From Megalopta genalis (lineage: Eukaryota; Arthropoda; Insecta; Hymenoptera; Halictidae): a DNA stretch of 64,000 nt. The notes under the pieces are model-generated. The model was not told the origin of the DNA. It made no database searches and was given only the letters and a program-made list of their open reading frames with translations. The position numbers and the translations under genes were made by a program. Position 1 is the first letter of the stretch. The number at the start of each line of letters is the position of its first letter. Shown here piece by piece: positions 1-12,391 of the stretch. The DNA is taken from assembly GCF_051020955.1 (NCBI RefSeq), contig NC_135021.1:14055962-14119961 (forward strand). The letters are read 5' to 3'.

Positions 1-1716
1 GGGCGTTGTTGTTCTAAGGTTAAGAGATTTAATCTGCACAGGATCCGGGAATAATCGTGATCGAGAGGAGAGGCATCGGTTGGCCAATATTTTCATAGCG
101 GCTGAACGCAGAAATCTATGTTTCAAGTTGACAAATGTACGTACAAATAGAATGGAATAGTCCTTTAATGGGTTTTCGTACTTCGGATGGCGTGATTTTC
201 TGTTTTCCAGACACGAAGCAGAAACCGTGTTATTCGAATCACCTTTAAACAAAACCTCAAAGCGCGACCGCAAATATTTGATTTTCCCTGGATCTTTTCC
301 GCGACTCCGGGATCCGCGTAACCGCATGTATATTGTATGTCGTTTCTCGATGCGACGCGACACATTCCTCAAACATGCGGCCCATGCTTTCGCAGCTGGA
401 AACAGCGATATTCTGGCCGCGTGTGCCGCGACAGCTCTCTCGGCCCCGGGTATTTTTGCAGAACCCGCTGGGAAAACGGATACATGGATTCGTTTTCCGA
501 GAACGACACGACGAGACACGATGGGACGCGATGGGACGCGTGATCACGCGCACGCTGTTCTCATTTAAATATCGAAGAGCACGTGTTTGAAAAGGTAATC
601 GTTAACCCGCGGCGATCGGTTTGGCCGGCGCTGACGCGGATCCAACCTGAAACGAACCGGGCTACGTTCAAACTAATTTAACGAATACAAACAACCAAGG
701 AACGCTGTGAACTATACTGAAACCTGTTTGCAGCCGCGACGCTTCTCCAGAGGGACGAATCGAATAAAAATTCATGGACTATATTTAAGGGATTTCGTAC
801 GCGTAACGTGCGGAAAAACTCCGAGAATAGGGTTGACAAGAAATTTAGTATAATCATCGTAAAGCTGTTCTTAAACTATGTTAAACCATCTGCTAATTTA
901 TTTGAGTTTAAGTATTTTAACTTAGAAAAAATAATTGTAAATCGGTAAAAATGATTATGAGCAAGCAAAACTTATTAATAAAGTATAAAATATAATAATT
1001 AATATTATTTAATGGATTCATAATGCGAATATTTATATATATAAATATTATTACTATTATATTTAATATTATATTGATATATAATAATATATACATATAT
1101 ATAACATTGTGGGAATAATTTTAAACAGTAAGAGACAATATTATTGTTTGCATTGTACTTCAGATATTTCAGAAACGGGCAAAAAGAGCAATGAGTACTA
1201 CAGAAGTCTTTACATTCAATGCGGAACAACATAAAAAAACAAAATAATACTGTTACGCTATTATTTCTATATTCCAAACAATCTTCTTCATGTTACGCGC
1301 GATTTGAAAAATCGTACTTCGGATCAAATACTTCGCCGTGCGACGCTCAAATCGTCAAAAAGTACAAGAAAATTTCGCCGTTTAATTACCGAGCGTGAAT
1401 AATGGCCAGTCAGAAACGTACGGCACCGAAGAGGAATTACGAAGGAGGCACAATTTTCTCGCGAGGGAAAAAAGCGTCGGCTACCGTAAAAGATTGCACG
1501 CATATTCCGCGCCATTAACGTCTCGCCGATGAACAGATCTCCGTCTCTGTCCCATGCACCGATGCATTATTGTCCGGCGAGTATCCATCCCCATTTTGTC
1601 GCGCTTGAGACGCGAAAAGGGTCGATGTCGCGGCGTGCCGTGAATTTTTATTCGCCGATAGCCCGTTGAATGAACCTCGTTAAAGAACTGCTTAATAATT
1701 CACGGTTGAAGGGCCG
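1..1716. other. No identifiable gene
   Basis: No reading frame here resembles a known protein. The first 800 bases are moderately G+C-rich. From about 850 to 1,300 the sequence is strongly AT-rich, with TATATA runs near 1,035-1,105. Overlapping open frames between 227 and 590 occur on both strands and in several phases, which argues against coding. Confidence 0.5.
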
Positions 1717-1948
1717 AAAAAAGAGAAAGGGGGAGAGAGGGGGAGAGAGGGGGAGAGAGGGGGAGAGAGAGGGAGACAGAGAGAAATAGGGAGAGAGAAG
1801 GAAAGAGGGGGAGAAAGAGAGAGAGAGAGGGAGAGGGAGACAGAGAGAAATAGGGAGAGAGAAAGAAAGAGGGGGAGAAAGAGAGAGAGAGAGAGGGAGA
1901 GGGAGACAGAGAGAAATAGGGAAAGAGAAAGAGAGAGAGAGAGAGAGA
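1717..1948. repeat. GA-rich microsatellite
   Basis: About 230 bases are almost purely purine (GAGAGG, GGGAGA and GAAATAGG variants), with a near-duplicated block around GACAGAGAGAAATAGG at three positions. Open frames on the complementary strand are Ser/Leu/Pro low complexity and are not genes. Confidence 0.95.
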
Positions 1949-3429
1949 ACACAAATTGCGTCGATTTCCCGGGACACGGAATCGCGGCGGAATTTTCCTT
2001 CGTCCTATTCTAAAAACGTCCATCCCCACCACGGAAGCTCGCGGAGCGGATCGCAGCTGCATTAAATTATTAAAAATGTAGGCGACGCCGGGGATTTCTT
2101 GGGCAGTTTGTTCCATTTTCCGGGCCGAAAGTTGGTAATTAAAGGGGCGGGACCGGAACGGCGACTTCTCGATTTCCATCGAGATCAGGAAATAATCTAC
2201 TAATAGGATCATAGATTTCGCGACGGAGTGTCGGGGATAAATCATCGAGTTAGCCGCGTTTAACCGTCCATTTCTACCGAAATTGCTTCGGAATTGAATG
2301 TTCCGCTCGCTCGTGGCCGAGTTCGCACGCGCTTTCACTATACATATCTCCTCGTTTTCTTTTTATCATCCATGCATCGGTTAAGTATTCGTTGATCCGC
2401 TGCACATATCAAGCGGATTGTATGCTGAAAGCGTACGCGATTCATTCATTTGTCATCCTACAAATCCTGATAAACAAATCACTTCCTTATTCGCGTCTCA
2501 ACTGCTCTCCCGGAAGAAGAACATTCGACGAATTGCCCACGCGAACGCGTCGATACTTCCAGGAAGTTTTCGTCGACCAGAGCGGAGATTTTCGGAGAAG
2601 AAAAGTATGGATATTATGGAAACGAACGGCATCGAGTACACATTGAACAAAAAGTTCACTTCTGCCCGGTCAGATCGTTGTAATAACGACGCGGCACGGG
2701 CTCGTTTTAAGAACGATAGCCCGGGAAAAATGGGCGAGGGACCGGTGTTCGCGGGACGGACAGAAATGGACACGGATAAAATGGCCGCCCCGATGAAGCG
2801 TTAATAGCAGCATTGATACTGGGGGACGAATTAAACGACGGCGCCTGTTTCATCTCCGAGCGGAAATTAATTTCGCCCGTCTCGCTGGCTGGCAGTCTCG
2901 ACTACGGATTGAGCGTATTTTAACGAGAACGCTGCTCCGCGTCGCGTTCCGTTCCGTTTTACGCTCCTCCGCGACAGATTAACGGTAACGAAGGACACAC
3001 CGGCATGTATACGGTATATCTAATGTCCCTCCTATTTGGCGTCTCGCGATTTCCGGCTGGACGGGAAAGTCACGTACCGGATCCCATAGGGTCCCACAGC
3101 GGCGGCCATATACTTTACAAGTATTCTTTACACGCCTAGTAGTCAAATGTTGCGACGTTTCAAGAACTGTTGCTAAAAATCGTATACCCAGGAATTCAGT
3201 CGATTTTCATTTATAAAACGTGATAATTCTAGGAAATTACTAAAACGCGTATATAGGCATCTACTGCGATACTTCTTTAATTAATATACGTAAGAGCAGA
3301 AGAACAGAACTTTTAATAATTATTAGTAAATTATATATTTGTCGTTACGTATAGAACTAGCCCGTCAGTAAAAATCGTACAATGCAGTATATAACGCCTT
3401 GAACAATACTGTTATACTGATAGTACTAA
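1949..3429. other. No identifiable gene
   Basis: Mixed-composition sequence with no recognisable coding similarity, RNA gene or mobile-element end. Competing open frames on both strands around 2,392-2,804 have no recognisable domains. Confidence 0.45.
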
Positions 3430-3590
3430 TTTAACCCTGACATAACTTTGGTAACCACGGGCTCCAAAACTAACATGTACCGCTGAGCTAACCGAAGAAA
3501 AAACATAACCCTGACTTAACTTTGACATAACTTTGACATAACCCTGACATAACTCTGACATAACTTTGGCATAACTTTCAAAAAGTATAA
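3430..3590. repeat. Short tandem repeat, CATAACTYTGA type
   Basis: An 11-base unit close to TGACATAACTT recurs about nine times, with interruptions. At 3,470-3,495 the minus strand reads TAGCTCAGCGG, which resembles a tRNA box A, but no box B or cloverleaf accompanies it. Confidence 0.75.
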
Positions 3591-4644
3591 CTGTATTGTT
3601 CTAGACGTCCCATTTTGAAGAATAATGTTATGTCAATTTTATATTATATTATATTTGCTCTATCATCAGTTTCAAGGCGTAAGCATAATTTACTAAATAT
3701 GATACAGTATACGAGTATAATAAGCGTTTACTTAATTTTAATTTCATATAATTAAACGGCGCATGTTATTTTGTTACATATTTATAAATCAAACAATCAT
3801 TTCGATACAAAAGGTGTTGAATATACAAAAATAAAAATTTTGTGTAGGATGACGTTTTATTAATTTTCTAAAATATTTAAGTTGATATCCGAAAAAGATA
3901 AAGTTGAACTCCGAATCTCGGTCTAGGGCATCTCAATCTCGAGGTCATCGGTCCTGCCTGGCACCATGCTCGCAAGTCTAATGTGAACACTCTCAATCGA
4001 GCATGCTGCTAGCACGTAGATGTGTATCGACCCTAACGGTGCGAACTTTGAACGCGCCGCATTAAAAAATCGGCTCTTTTCAGGGCCATACATATCAATC
4101 CAGAAAAGTTCGTCCGTAAATATCATTGACAAGTGATCAGTGTTTAGTGATAATGCAGTGAAAATGAACGATGGAATAATCTGCCCGGAGACATCCTTTT
4201 GTTCGTCACCGTCGGATACAGATCAACTGTACAGTTCACCATACATTGTACGAAGTCAATGCACTGTCCTGCACACATTTCCGTGCATGAAGTGGATTTA
4301 CAACTAAATGAGTGAGTTTCTTGTTGATAATATTCTTCATATTTCTCTGACAAACAATTCCCTTGCGTCCTTTAACGCGATTATTTTTTATTAAATTAGC
4401 TTTGCGAATCGTTCGTTGAATCGTGTTCGGGGGGACGCAGAATTATTTAAATTAAAATATCCTTTACGTACTTTGTCAATGTTCACTGTACACCTTGCTT
4501 AAAAATTTCATATGTTACACACGAGGTGTCATGCACACCAGAAAATTAAAACGGCCGTCACGGTTAAATTACATATTATTTCGGATTCGAGAAATTAGTA
4601 AATATACTTTAAATATTTTGAAATAAGGATAAATAGCGTTTCTC
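3591..4644. other. No identifiable gene; short minus-strand open frames
   Basis: Mostly AT-rich. Two adjacent minus-strand open stretches at 4,353-4,144 and 4,132-3,923 lie in different frames. The first is Cys-rich and the second ends at a stop near 3,923. I do not recognise either, and they could be fragments of an old mobile element. Confidence 0.35.
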
Positions 4645-4934
4645 TTAACCCGAGAAAGATAACCTACGTCGCAGAGGCGCCTGCGAAGACTGTTGATTTT
4701 TGTTAATTTTTCATAGAGGTCTAGTGATTTAAGTTTAAAATTACTTAAAATATAAAAAAATATAATATAAATGCATTTTATTTTTACAATAATGCCAAAC
4801 CTTTAAAATGACTAGATTAACTTAAATAAATATCCATTGTTAGTAGAAAATTGACGCCTTAGAAAAGCATGCGCCTCTGAAGCGTATGGTTATCTTTTAC
4901 GTACGTTGTCATATGGTTATCTTTCTAGGGTTAA
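4645..4934. mobile_element. TTAA-flanked MITE, 290 bp
   Basis: TTAA at both ends (4,645-4,648 and 4,931-4,934) and inverted ends: CCCGAGAAAGATAACC on the left against the complement of GGTTATCTTTCTAGGG on the right, one mismatch. TTAA target duplication with CCC ends is typical of the piggyBac superfamily. A GGCGCC-centred palindrome lies near the left end (about 4,671-4,684), and a related GCGCCTCTG motif lies near the right end (about 4,870). The end motif GGTTATCTTT is also repeated inside the right end. No coding capacity. Confidence 0.85.
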
Positions 4935-5091
4935 AATCATCACTGTAATGTAGTAAAATAAAATTCGGAAGTTCACGCACCGTGACTAGTTCATTGATTC
5001 GAACGCAGCACGGAGCCCCCCATCTTCTGTCGCGCTCCACGGTCGAAGCACGTTTCACTCGATCGATCGACCACGTTGTAATTCGCGCCCT

Positions 5092-5467
5092 GTCATTGGA
5101 CAGTGTTTTTCGTTAATAACTCGTAAACAAAGCAGCAGATTGCATTTTCGCAAAGAAAACAGTTACTTCAAATGACCTCAGCTATCCCTCATTTTCGTCT
5201 GTTAAAATATTAGGTCTACCGGAAAGTTCTGTCTGATAATGTCATTGCAAATTTCGATAGGTATGCACAAGTTCATTTGAGACATATATTTTTGGAAAAT
5301 GTTGCTCACAAATTGCCATCACGCTGGCAAGAGGTCATAAGTAACGACGGAAATTATATTGTACAATATAAATATTACTAAATTTATGAAAAATCTATTA
5401 TTTCCTTTCATCTCTTAAACGGACAGAACTTTCCGGTGGACCTAATAATTATGGAACACTCTGTATA
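5092..5467. mobile_element. Truncated copy of TACAGGGTGTCCC fold-back element
   Basis: The stretch from the CATTGGACAGTG motif through CGTTAATAACTCGTAAAC to TTCAAATGACCTCAG matches the right half of the fold-back family at 15.0, 28.6, 47.3 and 52.5 kb. The terminal ATGGAACACTCTGTA is found again at 5,450-5,467, after an inserted mariner remnant. The left half is missing or unrecognisable. Confidence 0.7.
5211..5444 (+). mobile_element. Mariner deletion derivative with transposase C-terminus
   Basis: Inverted ends TAGGTCTACCGGAAAGTTCT and the complement of AGAACTTTCCGGTGGACCTA, each abutting TA as in the Tc1/mariner superfamily. Between them a plus-strand frame ending near 5,382 reads NVAHKLPSRWQEVISNDGNY. 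This matches the conserved end of mariner transposases, where LPxRW precedes the final glycine and aromatic residue. Everything upstream of that C-terminus, including the DDD catalytic residues, is deleted, so this is a non-autonomous 234-bp remnant. It interrupts an older fold-back element. Confidence 0.85.
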
Positions 5468-6017
5468 GCTCACCGAAGTCCGAATGAAGTAGTATATCGC
5501 TTCCTAGTTCCACGAGCCGCGCGATTTTTCGACGAGAAAATAAATCGGGTGGACCGGCCGTCAATTATCGAAGCACAAAACGCGCCAGACGGCTCCGTAA
5601 ATATCAATAATTTTTGCCCGATAGATCCAGCACTCGTTTAATCTGTAAAACGTCGCACCGTTTGCGACAGATGTTCGGTTATCTATCGGTGCACGCGTGC
5701 CACGGCTGCAGTGCCGCGCCGACACGGTGACTACCGACGAGCGATAATTAAAGGCTAATTATCACCGAAAGTAATGATTCCATTGAAACCGAATGCCCGT
5801 TGAAAAATGGGGCTTCGGTGAAATTGTAAATATAAACGCGACAATTCGAGTACCATTTTTGTATATTTTCATTCTTCGTTCTAAACAGACTGTGAAGCGT
5901 TACAGAAGGAGCGTCTCCATTCGAGATCGCCAACAAAATTTTCATTTAAAAAATCTAACTAGATATTGTAGACAAAACAGAAATTATAAGTGAACGTTGG
6001 AAAATAAATAGACAAAT

Positions 6018-6458
6018 TTAACCCTTTCGCTACGGGCGGGTTCTCCACCGCAGTACTTCCGCTGAACGGAGCGCCGCGACATCACTGCACGCTACGCGAC
6101 GCCGATCGTCAGCGGGAGTACCGCGGCGGAGAACCCAAGCTGCTTGAATGTTTTCGTACGAAAAAATTTCTCTCCAAAGGGTATTTATAAATAAAGGGTA
6201 TTCCAGGGTATTTATAACGTCTTAGCATGCGCTCTTTAATTTACAGTATGAGAGGAAATAACATTATGCAATATAATGCATCTTATGGAAGGCCACTATA
6301 GTGGCCCATAGTACCTCAGTGGCATCTTATGAAAGGCCACTATAGTGGCCCGTAGTACCTCAGTGGCATCATACGAAAGGCCACTATAGTGGCCCGTAGT
6401 ACCTCAGTGACATCTTATGGAGGGCCACTATAGTGGCCCGTAGTAGCGAAAGGGTTAA
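6018..6458. mobile_element. TTAA-flanked MITE with four 44-bp palindrome units
   Basis: TTAA at 6,018-6,021 and 6,455-6,458, with inverted ends CCCTTTCGCTACGGGC and the complement of TAGTAGCGAAAGGG. Next to the right end the perfect palindrome GGCCACTATAGTGGCC occurs four times, at 6,291, 6,335, 6,379 and 6,423, exactly 44 bp apart, within a tandem unit containing GTAGTACCTCAGTG. No coding capacity. Ends and TTAA suggest the piggyBac superfamily. Confidence 0.92.
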
Positions 6459-6776
6459 TATCGTTCGAGACATTGCATAGCGTTCGTTCGTTTGTAGAGG
6501 TTCACAGTCTTCTGGTTCTTAGAACTCGCGTCGTCCATGGAAGTAGTCTTCGTTTACCACTTAGCCCAAACATAAACGGTTGGCCTAGCTCGCAGCGAAT
6601 CACTTAGAGCAGCTCGACATCTTAATTACTTTAATCAATCTCTGTTCAATCGAAGAGCACTCAAGCAGCTCCAATGCCGCGCAAAGTTATTTTTGGCACT
6701 GTGGTCACGTGTCGCAGCATCGAAATCTCGAATTGTTTGTTACATGAGAAATATGTAGTCCGAAATGACGGCGGGT

Positions 6777-7025
6777 TTAACACGTTCCGTGCCACGTGTA
6801 CCATCGATGGTACACGCTTGCATGTTTACTTAGTGAACTGAACAAATTGTTTACAAGAAATTTAGAACCGAAGAATCAATTTCCACCGCAAGAATGGGCG
6901 TTGATAAGTTTTTGTTACGTTGTTATGTGTACGAGAATTAATAATTGCACGTAATACATCAAGTTTTAGTAAAATATCAAAGTGTGAAGATTCGAGTAAA
7001 AAAAGCTCGGCACGGAACGTGTTAA
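6777..7025 (+). mobile_element. TTAA-flanked MITE, 249-bp family (copy 1)
   Basis: TTAA at both ends, inverted ends CACGTTCCGTGCC and its complement. Just inside the left end is the 20-bp palindrome GTGTACCATCGATGGTACAC. Copies of exactly the same length occur at 11,439-11,687 and, inverted, at 26,465-26,713. The three differ by only a few bases, so the family is young. Confidence 0.95.
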
Positions 7026-7079
7026 TGGAAGCGGCTTCCTCGCGCTCCTCAATTAAGCAATAACGGTGACAGTTACATT

Positions 7080-7263
7080 GTGCTAACGAAGTTTCGAAAT
7101 AGTTCTGGTGAACAAGTTAAGTGTTTGGAACAACTGCAAGCGTTCGTGAAGGATGAAGTTGCAGAACACGGCAGATTGTATTTGACGAAGAAGCGGATCG
7201 TTTTGGTACGCGTGGCCAAACCGGTCCAAGTGGGAAAACCAAACTGCATCTATTCGAGGGTGG
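7080..7263 (+). other. Possible coding or untranslated exon (weak)
   Basis: A frame opening at the ATG-like start near 7,080 stays open through a hydrophilic stretch containing VKDEVAEHGRLYLTKKRIV and meets a good splice-donor match (GGTGAGTTA) at 7,262-7,270. I do not recognise the peptide and found no partner exon, so this is only a candidate. Confidence 0.2.
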
Positions 7264-7270
7264 TGAGTTA

Positions 7271-9040
7271 TGATACTACACGGTAGAATTTGAATGCACG
7301 CAGTAAATTCAGCAACAGTTCGTAACCTTAAAATAATAACTGTTTCGAGCGGGAATTGCCGAAAATGTACCACGGGCGGTCACGCGATCCCGAACATACG
7401 TTTAGGAGTAGGTTAATTACAAACACGCTTCGGCTAACGAACAGAAATCGGTATAAATCATATCCGGCCAATTATAACCGATCTAATTAAATCTGAGCAG
7501 TCTCGTGTGCTCTGCTACTCGTTTAATTCAGAATCGAATACTCGATTCGGGGATTCTCGTAAACCGGAATAACGATAATGGCGCGACCGTAGTTATCGAT
7601 TTGCATCGTTAAATCGAGAGAAGTGTAAAACATTAAACGGAACCTTGAAAGTTGATTTCGCCCGAGTTGGCCCTCGCGCCTCTAATTCGACGCGATAGCT
7701 ATAGTCATTCAATTCTCGTGGTTTACGGTAGACGAAGGCCGTAAAAAAACTATTCCTCGGTGGTTTTAATGCCGGATGCTCGTAAACCGAACGAAGCGGA
7801 ATGCATCGGGCGAACGCGCAATGTGTCGAATGCGGACCGCCGCAGCTAGTTAGGAAAATTGGAATAGAACGAACCCGGAATACCGGCAACTATCGGACTC
7901 GAGGACGGGGGACACGTTTCGCGGAATTTCGATAATTAAAGTCGAAATAATGGAACTGTCGGTGCATCGGCTATAATCGATTGGGCCCCGTGCAAATATG
8001 CGGAGAGGTACCCGATCAAATTAATTCGATTAAACGGTCAATTAACCGGAATAATTCGAATCGATCGAATATCGCTCGCGACAATCGGTCTACTACGTAT
8101 GTATGTATCATATATCGCGTTCGAACGGAACGAGAAGTCGCAAGAGTCTCCGCGGCTCGAGACAAACGCCGCGGTTGGAGCAGACAGCAGCTCGCGGAAC
8201 AATAGAAAAGAGAATTAGCCACCCGGGGATACAATTAGAATAATAACGGAGAACTAGCTGGGAGCCGGCAAAATTATGCGCTCGATACAAGGAGACGGTA
8301 ACAATTCATAAGGCACAAAGAGACATCGCGGTGGAAATATATCCCGCAAGATGAGACATAAAGATAACACGACGACTGTAACTATCCACCTGGAGTCAGG
8401 GAAGTTTCCCTGCATAATGCAACGTGCCGCGGGAATCTCATTTTACGAGCGTCACGCACGGGCCGCGCGATACCTCGCCGAATAATTCTTATCGAAATAG
8501 CGGATGCATACGCGCGCGCTTCTTACGAACGACATCGAGAGCCGCCGAACTGAGTGATCGCGATCTTCAGAATACAAACTCTCCGTTTCTCTTCATCGCC
8601 CTTCGATATCGAGCACTCGTCCCGATCGCTCGATTCGGAACGCTCGACGAAGACGCAGAGGGTTCGCAAGCTGGAACAATTTCATCAGCCGGAGCAGCAT
8701 GGCGCGAGGAACTTTGACTAATGAAAGGTTGGACGACACGACACAAGGACTCGGGGCAAACAGGAGCGAAGAAGAGCCGCGGCTCTTCGGTGTCTCTGTT
8801 AAAGCAAACAATTCGTTAGAGAGGGTTATCTTTGTGTTTGCCGGAAAATCACCGTCACACGGGCATCGTTTCTGCCGTAACGAGCGTACGATCGCCGTGA
8901 ATGGTCTCGTAGCCAGTCGTGAACCGCTTATCGTCGCATATATACCATGTGTTCATTTGAAATCTACGTACAGTTGGTGCAGAAGGTGTTCGTAGAGTGG
9001 CCAATTCAAAGTAAAACTATGAGTGTAAAGTAAAACTAAA
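7271..9040. other. No identifiable gene
   Basis: About 1.8 kb of mixed composition with short overlapping frames on both strands. No recognisable domain, RNA gene or mobile-element end. Confidence 0.45.
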
Positions 9041-9282
9041 TACGAGCCGTTTATTTTGAAAGTGGCATAAGTCGCTTTACCGTAATGAAAAGAGGTGATT
9101 TTTTAATGTTTATACGAAATTATTTGTATTGAGAGAAATATCAGTATCCTGAGATAACGAATACAAGTAACTCTTCTCGAAAGTTAGCATCCATATTTTC
9201 AAACGTGTTCAAACGCAAACCCTTAAATATATCGACTTAAAAACAAAGTGACTTATGTCACTTTCAAAATAAACGGCTCATA
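9041..9282. mobile_element. TA-flanked MITE, 242 bp
   Basis: Inverted ends, outer CGAGCCGTTTATTTTGAAAG on the left against the complement of TTTCAAAATAAACGGCTCA on the right. The similarity continues inward (GTGGCATAAGTCGCTTT against AAAGTGACTTATGTCAC). TA flanks both ends, as expected for Tc1/mariner-type integration. No coding capacity. Confidence 0.88.
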
Positions 9283-9439
9283 TACAATTATATTTACTAT
9301 ATACAAAGCGAAACTAATTATATGGAAACAACAATTAATAGATAGTCTTAGACGTTTGTAGAATATATTTTTTTGTAAGCAGAATTTCGTTTCTCTTCAT
9401 TCTAAATAAATTACATAAATATCAACAAAAACAAACATA

Positions 9440-10070
9440 TGCTCAGAAACAGACGCGTGGAAAGTATTCGTACAGTTATATAACAAATGACAAAATTATG
9501 AAAATAAATTGAATACTTAATGGTTTAATAATTTGCGGGATTGCCTTTTGATCTTAAAGTAGCGTCGAGCCCTCTCTTGGCATGGAATGAACTAACACGA
9601 GGAGGTCCCCAGGGATGACGCTCACCTTTTGATGAGATTTGGTACAGTTATATAAAATCCATTGGTTAGTATTAAATTCAGAGTGCTTCGGATCGTTGTC
9701 ATGAGTGAATATAAAATCGTTATTAAGTCCCAATTTTATTTGCACTAGTATGAAGGTGATTTTTAAGGATGTCAAATATGCATATCATGACACCATCTAT
9801 GAAATGTAAAGATCCCACTTCAGCTACACTTATGTAAACCCAGACTAATACAGAGGCTCCACTGTGTTTTGTCTGTGGGAAACAAATTTCTTTTGTTGAA
9901 CTCAGTGCCTTTTTATCTCCATATTGTGAAACGAATTTTGGTTCCAAATATTTCGAATTTGCTTTCATCTGTGAAAATTACCATTTTCCAATATTGCATT
10001 GGAGTGTTAACATGATGTTTTTTCAATTTCTTGCGATTATGTTAAGTACAAACGTTACTCGATTTCAAGA
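9440..10070 (-). pseudogene. Tc1-like transposase pseudogene
   Basis: Minus-strand remnants of a Tc1-family DDE transposase. Reading from about 10,020 downward there are FTDESKF (first catalytic Asp), then HSGASVLVWVYIS and GSLHFIDGVM (matching the family GxVMVWG and FIDGxM stretches), then FTHDNDPKHS (second catalytic Asp). The SPDLNPIE box is degenerate. At least two frame changes are needed, so it is inactive. The low-coordinate edge near 9,450 carries AAAGTATTCGTACA, also found at the Tc1-type ends at 11.7 and 55.5 kb, which suggests one family. Confidence 0.85.
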
Positions 10071-11438
10071 GAGAAATACAACCATTTATTAATTATTCTT
10101 TATCGATCGTTTGGAAGGTTATTTAAAGGGTAACTAACAGTGATCATTCCGCACAGCAGGCTTCGGGTGTCCAGAACACAAAATTTCAAAACAATACACT
10201 ATCGCCGTTCCCAAGACGAAATGATAAAAAGACAATGTGGTTTCATAAGTAAACAAATTTTTCGTTCGGTTAAATATCCTTGTAAGATAAAATCTGCTTA
10301 AAAAATCTTCCATACAAAAAGTTCATTCTTTCCTCGCCTAGAATACAAATCTGTAAACAAAGCTATAGGTTTCCGTTTAAAGGAACAAAGTTACCCTGCA
10401 AATAACCTTCAGAGCTATCAACAAAAAGAAAAAAATACAGTAGCTGCATCTTCGCTTTGAAATCGAGCATTTTTTTCTATTCAACATTTTTCCCGAAAAT
10501 GCGTTTTGTTTTCGAGATATTTGAATCTAAATTTTTCAAATAAACACCCTAAACTTATTATTATATTCTTCGACGAGACGAACAGCGATCGAAGATGCGA
10601 ATAACCAGAAATAAGAGATTTCGCGGAAAGCGAGGAATCGAGAAGCGACGGCGCGTCGATCGATGGAGCCCGAGAGCTCGCGTTGCAGCTCAATTTCCGT
10701 GACCGAAGGCTTTCTGGATTCATAATTCGTTCTAGAGTCTGGAGCAACGACTTCTTATCCGGTTTCTGTTTTCTCTGCGCGACACATCGATTTCCGTGTA
10801 ATCGAGGAGCACGCAGCGGGCGGCGAGCCAGCCAGCTATTCGAGGGAATAAAGCTCGGAGATAGGCAGAAGCGGGTCCTGCGGGGGAGGAAATTTGAACA
10901 GGCGGAACGAGAGAAAGAGGAGAGACATCGATATCGGCCACGGTTTCCGAGACGGTTGTTACGGGCCGGGGTTAGTTGATAATTCAAACGTTATCTGAAG
11001 GGGACACGCGCGCACTCGTGACGTTCCCTTCTCGCGCGAAAAGACGGCTTTTCCACGGCCGGTGCACCGCATAAATGATACATAAACACAGGCCTGTAAG
11101 TGTGTACATAAGCGCGAAAAGCGCGAACCCAAGCGCCTCGTAGCGCGTAACGAGACGCTCCGCGGAGTTGGGCAAACACATATAGAAATTGGAGCCTACC
11201 AACCCTCGCCAACCCTCTCAAACCATCTCGTACCCCCTTCGTCCCGCCAGCCGGCTTTCCACCCTTCGGTTAAATTAATACCCAAGTCTTCAGTCTGCTT
11301 CTTCCTCTCTTCTCCAATCCATTCTCGTTCTCCGCAGAAAGAGCTCGTTCCTCGGTATTTTCGCCGTTCGACCCAACGCATTCGTTTACGATGGTACTGT
11401 CGGTTTAGCGAGAGAGCCAAGTACTTAAAAAAGAGCCT
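10071..11438. other. No identifiable gene
   Basis: The first part is AT-rich and may include more of the decayed Tc1 element. From 10,560 the sequence is more G+C-rich, with several mutually overlapping frames on both strands (10,481-10,987 is the longest, 168 codons on the minus strand). None has recognisable similarity. Confidence 0.4.
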
Positions 11439-11687
11439 TTAACACGTTCCGTGCCACGTGTACCATCGATGGTACACGCTTGCATGTTTACTTAGTGAAC
11501 TGATCAAATTGTTTACAAGAAATTTAGAACCGAAGAATCAATTTCCACCGCAAGAATGGGCGTTGATAAGTTCTTGTTACGTTGTTATGTGTACGAGAAT
11601 TAATAATTGCACGTAATACATCAAGTTTTAGTAAAATATCAAAGTGTGAAGATTCGAGTAAAAAAAGCTCGGCACGGAACGTGTTAA
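11439..11687 (+). mobile_element. TTAA-flanked MITE, 249-bp family (copy 2)
   Basis: Same orientation, ends and length as the copy at 6,777-7,025. Differences are a handful of substitutions (for example GATCAAATTG for GAACAAATTG). TTAA is intact at both edges. Confidence 0.95.
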
Positions 11688-11694
11688 TAATATA

Positions 11695-11820
11695 AAGGTA
11701 CTCGGAATATACGGTCGGTGTAACAAGTATTCGTACACCTTTCAGAACGGAATAACCTTTTTACAATTAGGCCAAGCGAACTACGCGATTTTATGATGTT
11801 AGAGGGATTAGTATAGAAAA
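11695..11820. mobile_element. Tc1-type element end remnant
   Basis: Contains AAGTATTCGTACACCTTT followed by a stretch like AATAACCTTTTTACAATTAGG and a GATGTTAGAGGGAT motif, matching in order the element end at 55.52 kb. No opposite end or transposase frame accompanies it. From here to 12,391 no gene was recognised. Confidence 0.6.
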
Positions 11821-12391
11821 CGACGACTTTGCAATTTTTCGAAACCGTTGAAAAAGCCGCTGAAAATCGAGGAAAGTTCGGTTGCGATCGATCGGCGATC
11901 GATGGACCGTATCCGCATTCGAATGATCCAGCGTCCGCGAATACGCGAATAGTCGGCTGAAAACATTCGCTGAATATTTTTTCGAGTGTTCGCCATTTTC
12001 TGATGACGCGGTTCTTTCTCCGCGTTTCCATCGAAGCGACAACTCTCAGACGCCGATCCGTCCTTTATGAGACTGCGTTTCATTTCTTTCGCATGCTGCG
12101 GTGAAAGGTGTAAAAACATAGTGACGCCGGGTACACCCGTGCTTCGTCGCATCGGAATAGGGGAATACATTTCCTTTGCATCGTCGCGATGCAGCGCGTA
12201 TCTTCTGCCGCTTCCGACGATGGAGCACCGATGCTCAGAGAAAACAAAGAGGAAACCGGCATTTTCCCGGATCGGGCGCAGCCAGAGATTCGATCGATTT
12301 CTGTTCCCGCGGTTAAAAGGACCGCGCGTCGCTTCGTGAGGCTAGGTTCTTCGCGTGAACGTTTTGGATGGGTGTGTCGGTTGTGACGACG

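Noticed and set aside
1648..2338. Long minus-strand open frames of Ser/Leu/Pro repeats
   Set aside because: They translate a GA/CT microsatellite; the same region is open in several frames, so the openness reflects the lack of stop codons in the repeat.
3430..3500. tRNA-like box A (TAGCTCAGCGG on the minus strand)
   Set aside because: No box B, no acceptor stem or cloverleaf could be drawn; the surroundings are a short tandem repeat. A tRNA-derived SINE is possible but unsupported.
10481..10987. 168-codon minus-strand frame
   Set aside because: No recognisable domain, biased Ser/Arg composition, overlapped by open frames on the opposite strand.
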